Origin: Cristatella mucedo
Taxonomy: Eukaryota; Bryozoa; Phylactolaemata; Cristatellidae
Direction of reading: 5' to 3'
Assembly (NCBI GenBank): GCA_009760855.2
Contig: WPIO01000024.1
Location: 1,599,501-1,663,500 of the forward strand
Length of the DNA stretch: 64,000 bases
A program made the position numbers and the translations under genes. Below, piece after piece: positions 12,078 through 23,850 of the stretch (the stretch's first letter is position 1; each line of letters starts with the position of its first letter). The notes beneath the pieces were generated by a model that was not told the DNA's origin, made no database searches, and saw only the letters and a list, made by a program, of their open reading frames with translations.

Positions 12078-12674
12078 CTGGCAGAAGTCGGAAGAGTACC
12101 GCACGGCTGACGGCGTTGCAGCAGTGCTAGAGTCGACGTCGGAGCCAGCCAGCCGCCGAGCTGCCGACGCTAGCAGCAAAGTGTGCTGCGCTTGCGCTGG
12201 CAACGAGATCGCTTCCTGGCTAGTCCGCCGAATGAATGAACGAAGAGTCAGGCATTGCAGACATCGCCCCCCCCCCCAACAGTCTAGGCGACAGACCCGA
12301 GGAAAAGGGGGCAGGGACAGCTCGCCAGCAACCGAACCAGGGCCTCACCGCCAAAGAAAGAAAATTGAACAACGGCAGCACTTGAAGAGACTCGGACCAG
12401 AACCCAGCAGCTGGCGATTGCTCAGCCAAGAACGGCACTACAACAAATTCTGCCAAAGCTGGACTGCCAGCGTTCACGCACGACTTCGACCGGCCACCAG
12501 GCTTGGAAACGTCCCATTCTCCAGTAGAGAGTGGGAACGCTCAGGGTCCGCACACTTGTCGCGACGGGGGAGGGGGGATGGGGAGGGCTCGCCTGACGAC
12601 AGCACAGCTACTTGCAGCATCCGCCGCACTGGTCACGAGGCACGCAACTGCGTGAGTGGCGCATGCGCTCTCAC

Positions 12675-14181
12675 CGAACACTTCGGCGATCAGCTCGACG
12701 GCCTGCCCCTCCACGACGCTGCAGTTCACAAGCGTCCGCACGAAAGTGGGTGGTGCGTCCGGTGGACACGCTTCTTCGCCCTCAGCCGGAGCCCACGTTA
12801 CGTCCAGAGAGCTGCCATCGGCAGATAGGTCGAGCGACTGCTGCTCGTCGCAGTCGTGCTCGTGCACGAAGTCGGCCTGCTGGTGCGCCGTCACCGTGGA
12901 CACGCTCGATCCGGGGCTCTTGACGGGGCTCTTGACGCACTCGATCGTCACCGAGTCGCCTTCGGTGAGCACCTGGTTTTCCAGCGGCTTCGTAAAGCGC
13001 GGCGGGCTGAACGGCATCTGGTGAACAGCGTCGCCGCTGGCGCCAGAGGCCGCCGCTGCTGCTGCTGCCTCGCTGTTGGTGACCGCCGTCACGTCGGCGA
13101 CTGCAGCGTCGCTCGGGCATATCTTTCCATCGCCTTCGCAGCCGTCCGGAGCAGGGCGCTTGCCCTCGCTCGGCGGCGGAGCCACAGCAGAGCCATCCGA
13201 GCGCCGGTCGGCGCCGGCCGCCAGGCGACCCGGCGACGGTCCGGCAAAGGTGAGCGCTGCAGCCCCCTCGGCTGATGCGTTCGTGCGCGCGTCCAACTCT
13301 GCGGCGAACGCCAGTGCGTCGGCACCCAAGAGGTCCAGCTTCTTGTTCAGCGCTTGCTGCCTTGGCGACGGCTTGCCACGACCACTGCCGCTATTGCTGT
13401 CACCACTGTTGCTGCTACCGCTGCCACTGTTACCTCTGCCAGTGCTACCGCTGCTGCCGCCGCCGCTGCTGTCCCCTGCCTCGGGAAGCTCGGAGGCGGC
13501 AGCTGCAAGGCGTGACTGCTGCTGCTGCTGCTGTTGAGCAGGAGACTTGGGTGCAAACATGGCGTCATCGGCAGCCACGTCCGTCGAGTAGTGCTTGCTC
13601 AGATCGAGAAGTCGAGAGCCGAGATTGCCACGTGCAGCCGACTGCTGTGGTGTTGGCTTCGGCTGCTGTGCCGTGGCGCCGTCGGCCAATCTCAGGGGAT
13701 CCACTGCAGCCGCCGCTGGCCTCAAATGGCTTTCGTCCAAGGCGTCCTTGCTTCTGCTGACGTCGACGCGACGTGAGGCATCGTCCAGGTGCGGCTCCCG
13801 CGAAACCGCCCCACTGCCAGAACCGATGGGGCAAGGCGGTTGCGCTGACCCTGCAGCCAGCGGCGGCTGCCCACCGCTGACCATATTCTGCGCAGCAGCA
13901 GCAGCAGCAGGAGCAGCCACGCCGCTCGCTTCGGTGCTCGCGATCTGCTGGCCCGCCTGGCTGCTAGCGTTGGCAGTGACCTCCACAGGCAGCGGCGACG
14001 AACCAAGGGCCACTGAGAAGGAAGCTGCGGGCGGCAGGGTGTGTCCGGTGCCAGACACGTCCAGCTCGACCGACGCTGACAACGAGCCGAGCAAGTTCGA
14101 TATCGTGCAAGAGTACTCGCCGTGATCCGGCGCATCGACTGCGATCACGTCCAGGCAGGCAAAGTCGTTCTTGACGTACAT
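12675..14181 (-). CDS. Ig-repeat muscle-type gene: large exon, Ig C-half, low-complexity linker, two Ig N-halves
   Basis: A 1,507-bp exon, phase 0 to phase 1; acceptor CTTTCGTCATGCAG above 14181, donor TTCG|GTGAGA below 12675. Residues 1-42 (MYVKNDFACL, then HGEYSCTISN) complete the Ig begun in the giant exon. About 370 residues of low complexity follow, with Ala, Ser-Gly and Gln runs (Gln tract near 13516-13536) and probably disordered. Near 12960-13005 comes an Ig A-B strand motif (RFTKPLENQVLTEGDSVTIE) with no second half; it passes into a Ser/Asp-rich spacer. At 12715-12755 a new Ig starts (PPTFVRTLVNCSVVEGQAVE) and is finished by exon 12077-11877. The long open frame on the plus strand here is a composition shadow. 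Confidence 0.88.
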
Positions 14182-14843
14182 CTGCATGACGAAAGGATGC
14201 AGGCAGCCGTTAGCGGCAGCCGGGCTACGGAGCGACGTCTAAACTGGAGCGTGACTTGGCCTAGTCTGCCACTCCCGGGCTCTACTGGCCACACGCAGCT
14301 AGCTGCTGCAGCACGGCAGTGCTTGCAGGGGGTGGCGCACGGCCTTACAGAGTACAATGCCGACCTTTGCAGCTGGCAGCAGCCTGCTGCTGATTAGGGC
14401 CAGGCTGCTGTCAGCAGGGGCCTGCCCCCACCTTCCCTGTCCTCGGCCTGCTCGATCGGGTTGATGGCAGGTCAAAGCAGTGGCTGAGCGACTGATGTGC
14501 ACAGACGATGAGGCAAAAATGGTATACATTGCCCTAGCCCTTCGGGAAATGTCACTGGGGTGGTATGGTGCTTCACAGACCACTCCTTCACAAGGCAGTG
14601 GCACCGCTCAGTGGGGTGGGGGTGTGAGCTTTCCAAAAATGCCAATAAGGACTGCTGTCAACAACATGCATTACTAGGCATGCCAAGTAGATACGACCCT
14701 TCTATGCACGAGTCCTTCCTCGGGCAATTGTCAAATCAAGAGATGACGTGCTGTTGTCAGTCAGCTCTGGTGTGTTCCAGGCTTTGCCACCAGAGCAACT
14801 AAAGGTGGAGTCGATGCAAAAACTAATCCGGCAATGGGTAGGT

Positions 14844-15090
<247 letters not shown>

Positions 15091-15258
15091 AAACTACTTT
15101 GCATGTGTTCAGCAGAGAGCCAACCTCACGAGGTAGTAGCGCAGCTGGCATGCTCGCCCGCCTGCCCAAGCAGCCACCCCAGCCCTCGAGCGAAGCTTTC
15201 CGGAAGCAGCGAGGTGAGCACCGAGTCAGAGCTCAGGAGGAGAGCTCAGACAGCTCAC

Positions 15259-18200
15259 CTTGTGCTTGGAGGATGGCTCGAGCACCGTGCCAGCGTACTG
15301 CCATGTGACGGTCGGCTTCGGCTGACCGTCGGCCAGACACCGCAGAGTGGCCGTCTGACCTTTCTTGACGTATTGCGTACGCGGTCGAATCACGAACCTG
15401 GGCGCGCTGCCGTCGGCCGGCTGCACCTTGGTCGCAGCAGCAGCGCCCACCGGGGCCGCTTCGAGTGCAGCACCGCTGCTGCCTACCGATCCCGCCGACT
15501 CTCCAGCGGCCCAACCAGAGGTGGTGGCAACAGCCGGGTCGGCAGGGGCTGTTTCTGCAGAGGCAGCTGCGACAGCCGCTTTATCCAGAGTGGCTGCAGT
15601 CAAGCGTGGACCGGGCTCGGCGGCAGTGGCAGTCGGCAGTCGCTGCGTGTAGCTCTGAGCAACGACAGCCGCGGCTGATGCCTTCGCAGGCGGACCCATC
15701 TCGGTGGCGCTACTGCCGGCGGTCGGAGAGCTGACTTCGGCAGACTCGACGACCGGCGACGCAGGCTCCGTCTGGCCAACGGCGGCCGAGCTGCTGCTGA
15801 TCTGCGCCATGCTCGAGCCGTGCATGCGGCCGGGCTTCAATGATTGGCCACCAACGATTGCAACATCCGCTGATACTCGCTGAGCGTCTGCCGCCGCCGC
15901 CGATTTAGCTCGCACAACGGCTGCGGCGTCCTGGCTTCCACCGACATCACTCGCCGCCTGCACTGCTGGCGGCGCCTTGGGCAGCAGCAGCAGCTGCTGC
16001 TGCTTCGAGCCATCTGCGGCCTTTGAAGGCGGCTCTGACTTGGCGGTGCGCCGAGCGTCTTCTACAGCCGGCGAGTCGCTCCTGGCCTCTGCCGACGTCG
16101 GCTGTTCCGGCGACGGCGCCTCGGCCGCCGAGAGCGGCGCAGGGAAGCCAGCCTTAGCGCCTGCGGCCTGCGCCGGCTCAGCATGCATCTGGCGCCTGGA
16201 AGCACCAGCCGCAATGTCGACAGCAGGGTGGCCCGGATCGGGCATTTTGCCGGATTTTTTCTTGATCCACCAAGCATCGACTTCGGTCACAGGGGTGGGC
16301 GCTAGTGCAGCTGCGGCAGCAGCTGGTGCTGCTGCCGCAGCCGTACCCGCCCTTCGATCGCCGCCGCCGCTGCTGCCGCCGTTTAGAGGTTTCTCGACAG
16401 GTTTCTTGCCGGCGTCGGCTGCGACCGTGGATGGAGCGCCCAGCTCAGCCATTGACTCATCCTGCCTCGAAGCGGGCTGCTGCTGCTGCTGAGCAATCGC
16501 CGACGAGTCCTCCTTCAGCAGAGCAGTTGAAGCAGACAGCGCCGCCGCCACGACCGCCGCCGAGCCCGCAGCCGAAGAGCCGCCGTCGGCTGCGCGGCCG
16601 GCGGGCGGCGGCGCGGCTCGGGCGGCAGCTGGCGGCAAGGCGTCGTCGGCTGACAGGCCGCCCTTTGGCACCGATGAATTAACAGCATTAGCGGCACCAA
16701 TGATTTTATTCGGCAGACTTTGAGAGGTGGCACCAGCCAACGTGGCAACCGGCTCCGAAGTGTCGGCTTCTTGCAGCCACTCGTCAGCCTTCCGAGGTCC
16801 ATCGTGCAAAGCCTCTGCTTCGACCTCATACAGCGATTGCGTTTTGAAAGGGAGCAGCGCTCCTGGCTTTTCCACGGTTCCGGCTGGTGGATCGAGCGGT
16901 AGCCCTGCCGCCGCTGCTGCTGCTGCTGCTGCTGCCACGGAAGCATCTACAGGAGCTGAAGGTGGCGTGTCCAGCCCAGCTGCAGGTGGCAGCCCTGTTG
17001 ACGTGAGTGAGACCGTGGTGGACGACGGCGACGACGAGCGCTGGCTCGTCTCCGCCGAGCCTAGCCGCCTCAGCTGCTGGTGCTGCTGCTGGTGCTGCTG
17101 CTGGTGCTGCTGCTGCTGCTGCTGCTGCTGAGTCGTGTCGGCTCGTGCTGACGATTCGACGCCAGCTGCAGCTTTCGGCTCCTTGGCTCCGGCGGCTGAA
17201 GACTCGTCGGATGCGGCTTGCACGGCCGCTGCATACTGAACATGGCCGGCACTCGTTGGCATCGCCGCTGCGACTTTCGATGCCGACCTCGGCGGCGGTG
17301 GCGGTTCGTGCGCCTCGGTGCGCCTGGGTGCCGAAGCGCTCGAGAGGGCAGCCTTGCCAACGACGACGCTGGGTGGGCCGGGCGTGACCTGAGACCTGAG
17401 GTCCGGCAGTGGCGGCGCCGCCGCCATCGCCGAACCGGCTGCCGAAGCCGATGCATCCTTGTGCTGTGCCAGCTTGCTCGAAATGGCCACCACTTTGCCC
17501 ACCGCTGCGGGTGCAGCAGCAGCAGGCGCCCGGTGACCGGCCTGTCCCCTTGACCCGCCACCACCTAGCTCTTGACCCCGAGCGTCGGCGGAGGATGCGG
17601 CAACAGCCGACGGGGGCGCTTTGCTTGCAGCAGCCCTGGGCGATGCTGTAGCGGCCACCGAAGATCCTGTCGGCAGTGCTGAAGAGAGAACGGGTGACGA
17701 AACGGTCGCATCAGGCGACACCAGCAAAGCCGCTGACTGTCTCTTCGTGCCGAGTGAAGCTGACAAGCCGGCGGCCACAGGCGAGCTGCCACCAGTCGAT
17801 TGACTGCTTTTCGAAGGCTTGCCTCTGTCCAAAGTGGTCGCCGCGGCAGAAGGCCGAGCACTGGTGCCGCTGCGCTGCCGGTCGGCAGTCACTCTTGGCA
17901 GCAACGCCGTGCTGCTGCTGCTGCTCACAGCGGCAACCGTGACCTTCGTGACACTCGGTTCTCCATTCGCAAGACTCGATAGAGACGCCACACCGGCCAC
18001 GTGGCCAAGCTCGCTTGGCTCGTCTTGAGACGCCGTGTCCGCGCCGGCCGAGGCGTCGGCTTCGACCGCGAAGCGGTTCGCGAGCGACTTCACTCCTTCG
18101 CCGGCTGCTACTGAGCTCACGTTGGAGCCGGGCTTCATAACTCGAGCGCCGACCAGCGATGCTTCGCTGGACGCTGAGCGAAGCAGCGAGGCGCTCCGCC

Positions 18201-19671
18201 TCTGGTCCCGTCTGCTTGTCGGCTCACCGGCGAACGCTTGCTCCGGCGGTGGCGACACCTTCGTCTTCAAGCCAGCAGCTGCCGCCGCTGCTGCCGAGCT
18301 CACCGGGACGCCATGCGGCCGCTTCTGCTGAGGCAGGGCCGTTAAAACATCGCCGTCCGCTCGACTTCGGCCAGGCGCGGCAGCGGCCGCAGCCGCTGCA
18401 TCCATGCAGTCGATGTGCATGCTGCTCGTGCTCTTGGTCTGCGCGCCGACGAGCAAGAAGAAGGAGGACGCCGACGACGACGACGGCGAAGCTGACGACT
18501 CGCTGGTGGAAGCAGAGTCTGTGCTGAGCATGCGCTGCCGCTGCGCAGCGTCCAGGTGCAGCCTGCCGTTGGTGGTGACCCCTTCACGCCAGTCGGCGTC
18601 TGCCGTGGCCCTGCCCGCCGCAGAGTCTCGCGCTGCAACGCTTGGCCTGGCGGCGGCGGCGCCCTCGCGAAGCTGCTTCGACGGCTGCTGCCCAGCTCGG
18701 CCGCCGTCAGCAGCCACAACGGCTGAGCGGCTGAGCTGCTGCTGCTGCTGCCGCTGTCCAGGCGCCGGCACGCTGGCAGAGGCAGCATGGTGCCGGTGCA
18801 GCTCAGCCACAGAGCTGCTTCTGGCGGCAGCTTGGAGCGAACCGTCGCCACCCGCGAGTTTAACTGAGCTCGGGGACGTTTCGGCAGCTGAAAGACCGGT
18901 CGTAGAGCGCAGCCGCGCAGCGCCTCCAGCATCGACGGCCAAAAGGCTGCCGCTGCCGGCAGAGGCCGGCACTCTCGCGCCGCTGCGCTGCTCCCTGCGA
19001 GCCGGCAGGGTGGCAGTGCTTCCGGCCACCGAGGTGCGCGACAAATCGACGTCGGCGTGACGAGCCGGCGCCGCCGCCACTTCGCTCCTGGAAGTCGGCT
19101 GCACGGCGTCGTAGCCCTCTTTGCCTGCGGCCAGCCTCGCCACGTAGACGCCCTCAGCCACCGGGCCACCTTGAACGGCGGCGCTCGGCAGCCGAGGCGG
19201 CAGCCGCAGGGTCAGCGACGACTGACCGAAGTCGCCCCCGTCCTTGGAGAAGGCTCGCCGCAGGTCCTCCACACTCTGCGCCTTGGCTCGGCTCTGAAGC
19301 AGGAGCATTCCAGCGGCAGCCGAGCGCAAGCCGTGGGCTTCTGCGTTCGGCTGCTGCGTCAGCTGCCGCTGCATCTGAATCTGCCGCTTGTTGGCCGGTG
19401 CCTCAGCCGCTGGCATTGAAACGAACAGTTGCACCTCTTCACCGGGCTGCACGTGCAACGAGGTGGCGCTCCCGTTGACCGTACCACTCCAGTCTCTCGG
19501 GTCGCTACTTCCGCCCTGTCGTGGCGACCTGGTCTGTATCTGAATGCTGCTCTGGAACTGCTCGGAGGTCGCTGCAGCCGGCTGGCCGTCATGCTCGGCT
19601 GAACGGGCGGCGGAGGACGAGGAGGCGCTCGACTCGGTAGAAGAGGCAGCAGAGGCTGCGGCAAAGCGGTG

Positions 19672-19702
<31 letters not shown>

Positions 19703-20036
19703 CGAATTCTAGCCGCGGCTGGAGAATGGAGGGCACTGGTGCTGCTCATTGTCGGGCTGCCCTTGGCGGGCATGGCAGCAGCCCATGCTGCCTGAAGCGG
19801 CGGTGTCGTCACCGGCTGCGCTCGCTTTACATCCTGAGTGCCAGCCCGAGGAGGCGGGGCGGACGACACCGAAGCCGCAGGACCCGACTTTTCTGTCAGC
19901 TTGCCAGGCGTGCAGGGGGAGGCTGGCGGACCTTCGGCCTTCTTCAGCAGGTGACGGCCAAAGGCCTGCGCCCTGCCTGCAGCTGGAGACTCCACAGTGG
20001 CAGCTCTAAAGAAAAATGCCTTGAGCACTTGCCGAG
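15259..20036 (-). CDS. Ig-repeat muscle-type gene: giant exon, Ala/Ser-rich disordered region ending in an Ig N-half
   Basis: A single exon of about 4,778 bp (1,592 codons), phase 1 to phase 0. The donor is CACAAG|GTGAGC at 15258. Two good acceptors exist: CATACTGCAG at 20037 (phase 1, chosen because all compatible upstream exons end in phase 1) and TTTTTCTTTAG at 20006 (phase 2). Almost the whole product is Ala/Ser/Pro/Gln-rich with no recognisable domain; there is a Gln-His-Gln run from the CAG tract at 17069-17131 and many short poly-Ala and poly-Ser runs. The last 50 residues (15259-15408) are an Ig N-half: APRFVIRPRTQYVKKGQTA, then LRCLADG, and VTWQYAG. An elastic or scaffold spacer role, as in titin-like proteins, is inference. 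No in-frame stop occurs in 4.8 kb. Confidence 0.85.
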
Positions 20037-22298
20037 CTGCAGTATGAGCAGTACAGCCAGAAAGCCTTCCGCACTGGTGCTGCACGGCCTACGCACGCAG
20101 GCACAAGCAAACGCCCAGCAGCAGTGAAAGTCGGTGAGATTCGAATTGTTGGCAGTCGCTTTACCAACACTGGAGGCACTGAAGTGGTTGCTCAGCCTTA
20201 TCCGAGGCCAATCGCTTCCCTATCAGGCATGGGCCGCCCCAGAGCACCACGCACACGGATCATCCCATACGCGCTCTCTTTACCCTTTAGTAGGCAAGAA
20301 TGCATGCACGCAAAAATGCAAACCGCCAATGCACACCCACACAAGCGCGAGCGAGCACGCGTGCATACAGCTTCGAGCACGAGCGAAAACCGTCTGGCGC
20401 CGATGCCTGAAGAAAGGCGCGAGCCAATCGCCGAGCTCGGTGATAGCACGGTCGGCACGCCAGCTACCACTGACCTGTCATTCGAGGTGCTCTTCGTGAC
20501 CAGATTCGCATCTACAACACAGAGCAGAGCCCTGCTGCTCAGACGAGGTCACGTGGCACGGGCACGAGCAGCCGCACTGCATAGCACTTAAGTCGACGCT
20601 GAGTCAGAAGCTCCTTGGGCTTCCTTCCCACTCCCCCAACGGAAGTTTTAAAAATAAAAAGTCAAAATCTTATTGCTCTTCTACCAAGAGTGATGGCCAC
20701 CTGCGCAGGCGATCCAGCCAATAGAACACTGCCTACTGACAGCCGCTTCTCGCTGTGGCAGGCAAACTATAAGATCGCTGTGGCTCCGCTGCAAGCCACG
20801 CTCGTCCGCGCTCGCTGGGCGCCAACCACCTTGCTACGCTAACGGCTAAGGGTCGGTCAGCTTGGCTCACGCGTGTGCAGACGATGCAAGCACTGCTCGC
20901 TTGCCACGCTTGTTACCAGCGCATCGCAGGGCTGTGCGAGGCGAGCGCTCGGCCACAGGACCCGGCACCAGCACATAGACTTTGCTCAGCTGCTCCCGAA
21001 GCAGCAGCAGCTCCTTCGTGCAGTCCTCGTCGCAGCGATGGCGGCGCTGGCAGCAGCAGGGCTCCGAAGCGCAGCTACAGGCCAAGTGCGGCTGCCGGCA
21101 CTGCAGCTGCTGCAGCTGCAGCTGACGGCAGTGATCCTGCACCAGCACGATGTCGTACTGCTCGCTGTCCCCTCCACCCACCGAAGCGGGATCACGCTGC
21201 ACGCTGGCAGCAGCCCCTTCCGAGGCACGCTGCCCGCTCTCCGTCGGCCGACTGCGGCACTGCTGCTTCTTCCGGCGGCTCAGTGGCAGGCCACACAGAA
21301 GGCTGTCAGATCGCTGCTTCCTAGCGCCACGAGCGTCCGCTAGAGCAGGGCCAACGGCCTGCTTGGAAGCCGACCTCGTGGCTAGAGCACTTCCGGCAGG
21401 CTCATGCAGCGCCACACGCAGGGAGGCAGAGGCGCCGTCACTTTGGACGACGCGCGACCAGCTGGTGCGCTCCAGCCGATCGCCGGCGCACGACGTTAGA
21501 TTGCCCATGAGCGCAGGCTAGTTAGATAAGTGACGAGCGCTACTGCTGCTGCTGCTGCTGCATGCACATGCAATCCGTGCCCTAGCTGCAAACGTCAGTC
21601 AGCCGGCTGGAAGAGTGAGAGCCGAGCACTGGCGAGCCAGCCGGCGACACAGCAGCTCGCGTGGCGCCGAGGTGCAGTCTGGGCTCGCCACTGACTACGG
21701 CGGCGGCCACCCTGCATCCGGCCAACCTTGGCGATCCTCTTGTATTGGTAGCACCTTTGCCAACGCCTTCACGCACCGAGGGCTCAGTCTCACGGCAGTC
21801 TCGCCAGGCCGAAAGGTGCCCAACAACGAGCCGACTGTAAGCAGAAACCGACCGGGCCTTCCTCCGACCTTGGATTGGCAATAAGTGTCATACTGTCCAC
21901 AGTCACAGCCAGTGCGATCGCCCTCTCACAGCTGCAGCAGTTGCCTCCGTAGTCGCCCCTGGAGCCGCCGTCGTCTCAAGCAGCAGAGCTGCGGACGAGA
22001 CAGGTCTGTCTTACAGCCAGCGCTGGGTCCCTCTGTCTGAGACCCGGTCGGTCGGACGGCAGCACGATGTGCAGGCAGCAAAAAGCGGGCCTCCAAAGCC
22101 AGTCGGCAAATAGGATTACAGACCGCTCGATTTGCTGCATTACGGGGAGGGGTAGCTGTTGGTGGTGGTGGCGGCAGGGCAAGACTCGCGAGCCGCCGAA
22201 TCTGCACAGCGCGACAGGGTGGTAAGCGCTCTAATGGCGCCACCGTGTGAGGGCTGCGTGCTCGCCGCAGCGAGGCGCTTCGTCGCAGAGGAGCCCCG

Positions 22299-22335
<37 letters not shown>

Positions 22336-23215
22336 CAACCAAGCTTGGCTGATCACGTGTATCCCGAGGCTGCCACCACCAGACCATTCGCACGAGGACG
22401 TGGAGACGACAGGAAGTGGTACCAGGGACGCTGCACGGAAGCTGGATGGAGAGCAGGAAGCAGCCAAGGGGAAGCAAGAAGATGGAGAGCAGGAAGCAGC
22501 CAATCGACTGCCCACTTGGCTGTCACTCGCCACCCAGGGGCACTGGGCTTTCAGCGGGCTTTGATGGGCAGAAATAATGCAACGTCATCATTGCTGATTA
22601 CACACACGTGGCTGGAAAAAATGCAATGTCCCTATAACATGCGCTACGGCACTTGCGTAACTTGCAGACTAACATAAACTGTCTGCTCCACAGTGGCACG
22701 TGAGCAGCCTCACGCGATTGTTCGGGCGCTGCTTCTAATAGGCCTGGACTATATCGCTACCGTGTGCTTATTAGTGGTTCCTAAATTGTGATGAGTAGAA
22801 GCCGAATGTATCGAAGTCTTAGCAATGCATCTTACTTAGGCATTGGTAATGCTGATAAATAACAGGCTCGTGCCACCGGCTTGGGGGAATGGTTGCCATC
22901 AAGTTGCGCATTGAAGTAATGGAGCTAAACACTATCGTGCAGGCAGGGGACTTACTGAGCAATATTGATAGCTGACACATTCTGCTGTCGGCTTCACACG
23001 TGCATAAACTTGCATTGCTTCTGACTTGTTAACCGTACAGCTAGGCACCAGTTCAACTACCATGTGTCATTCAACTGCAAGGTCTGGCGCAGGTTACATA
23101 TGGCACGTGGGAATGACTTCCAGTGCAGCTGCACGCATTCGCAAGACCGTGACCGATAACTTGGAAGAGACGAAATATCGTACGAGGGTGTGCCGGGGTC
23201 TTTCTGACTACCGAA
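20037..23215. other. GC-rich stretch; possible promoter region of the Ig gene
   Basis: GC-rich with many CpG from about 20.1 to 22.5 kb, containing the candidate first exon 21508-20917 and a short (GA)n at 22301-22332. I see no TATA box I would trust. From 22.6 to 23.2 kb I see no gene or clear repeat. Confidence 0.3.
20917..21508 (-). CDS. Possible alternative first exon (MGN start) of the Ig-repeat gene
   Basis: An ATG at 21508 opens a frame of about 197 codons beginning MGNLTSC, with an in-frame TAG 12 bases upstream. A donor G|GTAACA below 20917 ends it in phase 1, which matches the phase 1 acceptor at 20036; the intron would be about 880 bp. The product is Ser/Ala-rich, then has a Gln/Leu stretch and a cluster of Cys (CSCASEPCCCQRRHRC), then a helical segment KELLLLREQLSKVYV. 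MGxxxSC resembles an N-myristoylation and palmitoylation site. The surrounding 20.1-22.5 kb is GC-rich, as a promoter region might be. The ATG context is mediocre and the donor is moderate. A CTAACTAG just upstream could instead be an acceptor of an internal exon. Confidence 0.4.
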
Positions 23216-23216
23216 G

Positions 23217-23850
23217 ATGATAATAATAATAATATGAATATGTTGTTTGTATATCCTCCGAAGAGAACTTAATCTCTATCTGGGCATTTTACAACTCGCT
23301 GTATCGAATCAATAACCAAGGCTTTGCAACATGCACGGTATCAAGCATGCAAAAGGAAACAAGTGCCATGCTTAGGACAGCTTGCTAGAGCAAACATAAA
23401 GACACTCGTGACCACCGGTTAATAGGACCTCTGGCTAGTTAACATGCACTGAGGCATGCACTGGCATGTCTGCAGAACACACCGAAAAAACACGACAAAG
23501 GAAAAGCCAGCTGGAACAGAAGTGTCTTAAGCTGAGATTTTAAGGATGCAAAGTCGTCATGAGGGAATAAATCCTGGCCGTAAGTGAGTATCATACTTTC
23601 TGTGCATGAGGTTCGATAACCAAAAGATTTGAATTTATTGTCGACGGAGGGCGAGATAATAAGATGCTGAGGACCATGTGCTTCGGAAGGCACTGCTCAC
23701 GAGCATGACTGTCGATGGCGGCAATCAAGGCAAATACGCCGGCCACTGGATGAGCAATGATGTCGGATGGGTAGGCTGGAGAAAGCGAGCAAGGTAAACT
23801 AGCTCAGGGGCGTAGATAATGAAAAGAAGCAAGCCTAAGGCCGAACCCTG
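23217..23850 (-). mobile_element. Older LINE, minus strand, 3' half (interrupted)
   Basis: The tail and 3' UTR lie at 23217-23330; the minus frame then gives NKFKSFGYRTSCTESM and LKSQLKTLLFQLAF (C-terminal end). Near 23790-23850 it reads SQGSALGLLLFIIYAPEL, matching the PQGSVLGPVLF block of the reverse transcriptase. It breaks at about 23850, where the plus-strand LINE begins, and resumes at 25271. Confidence 0.75.
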
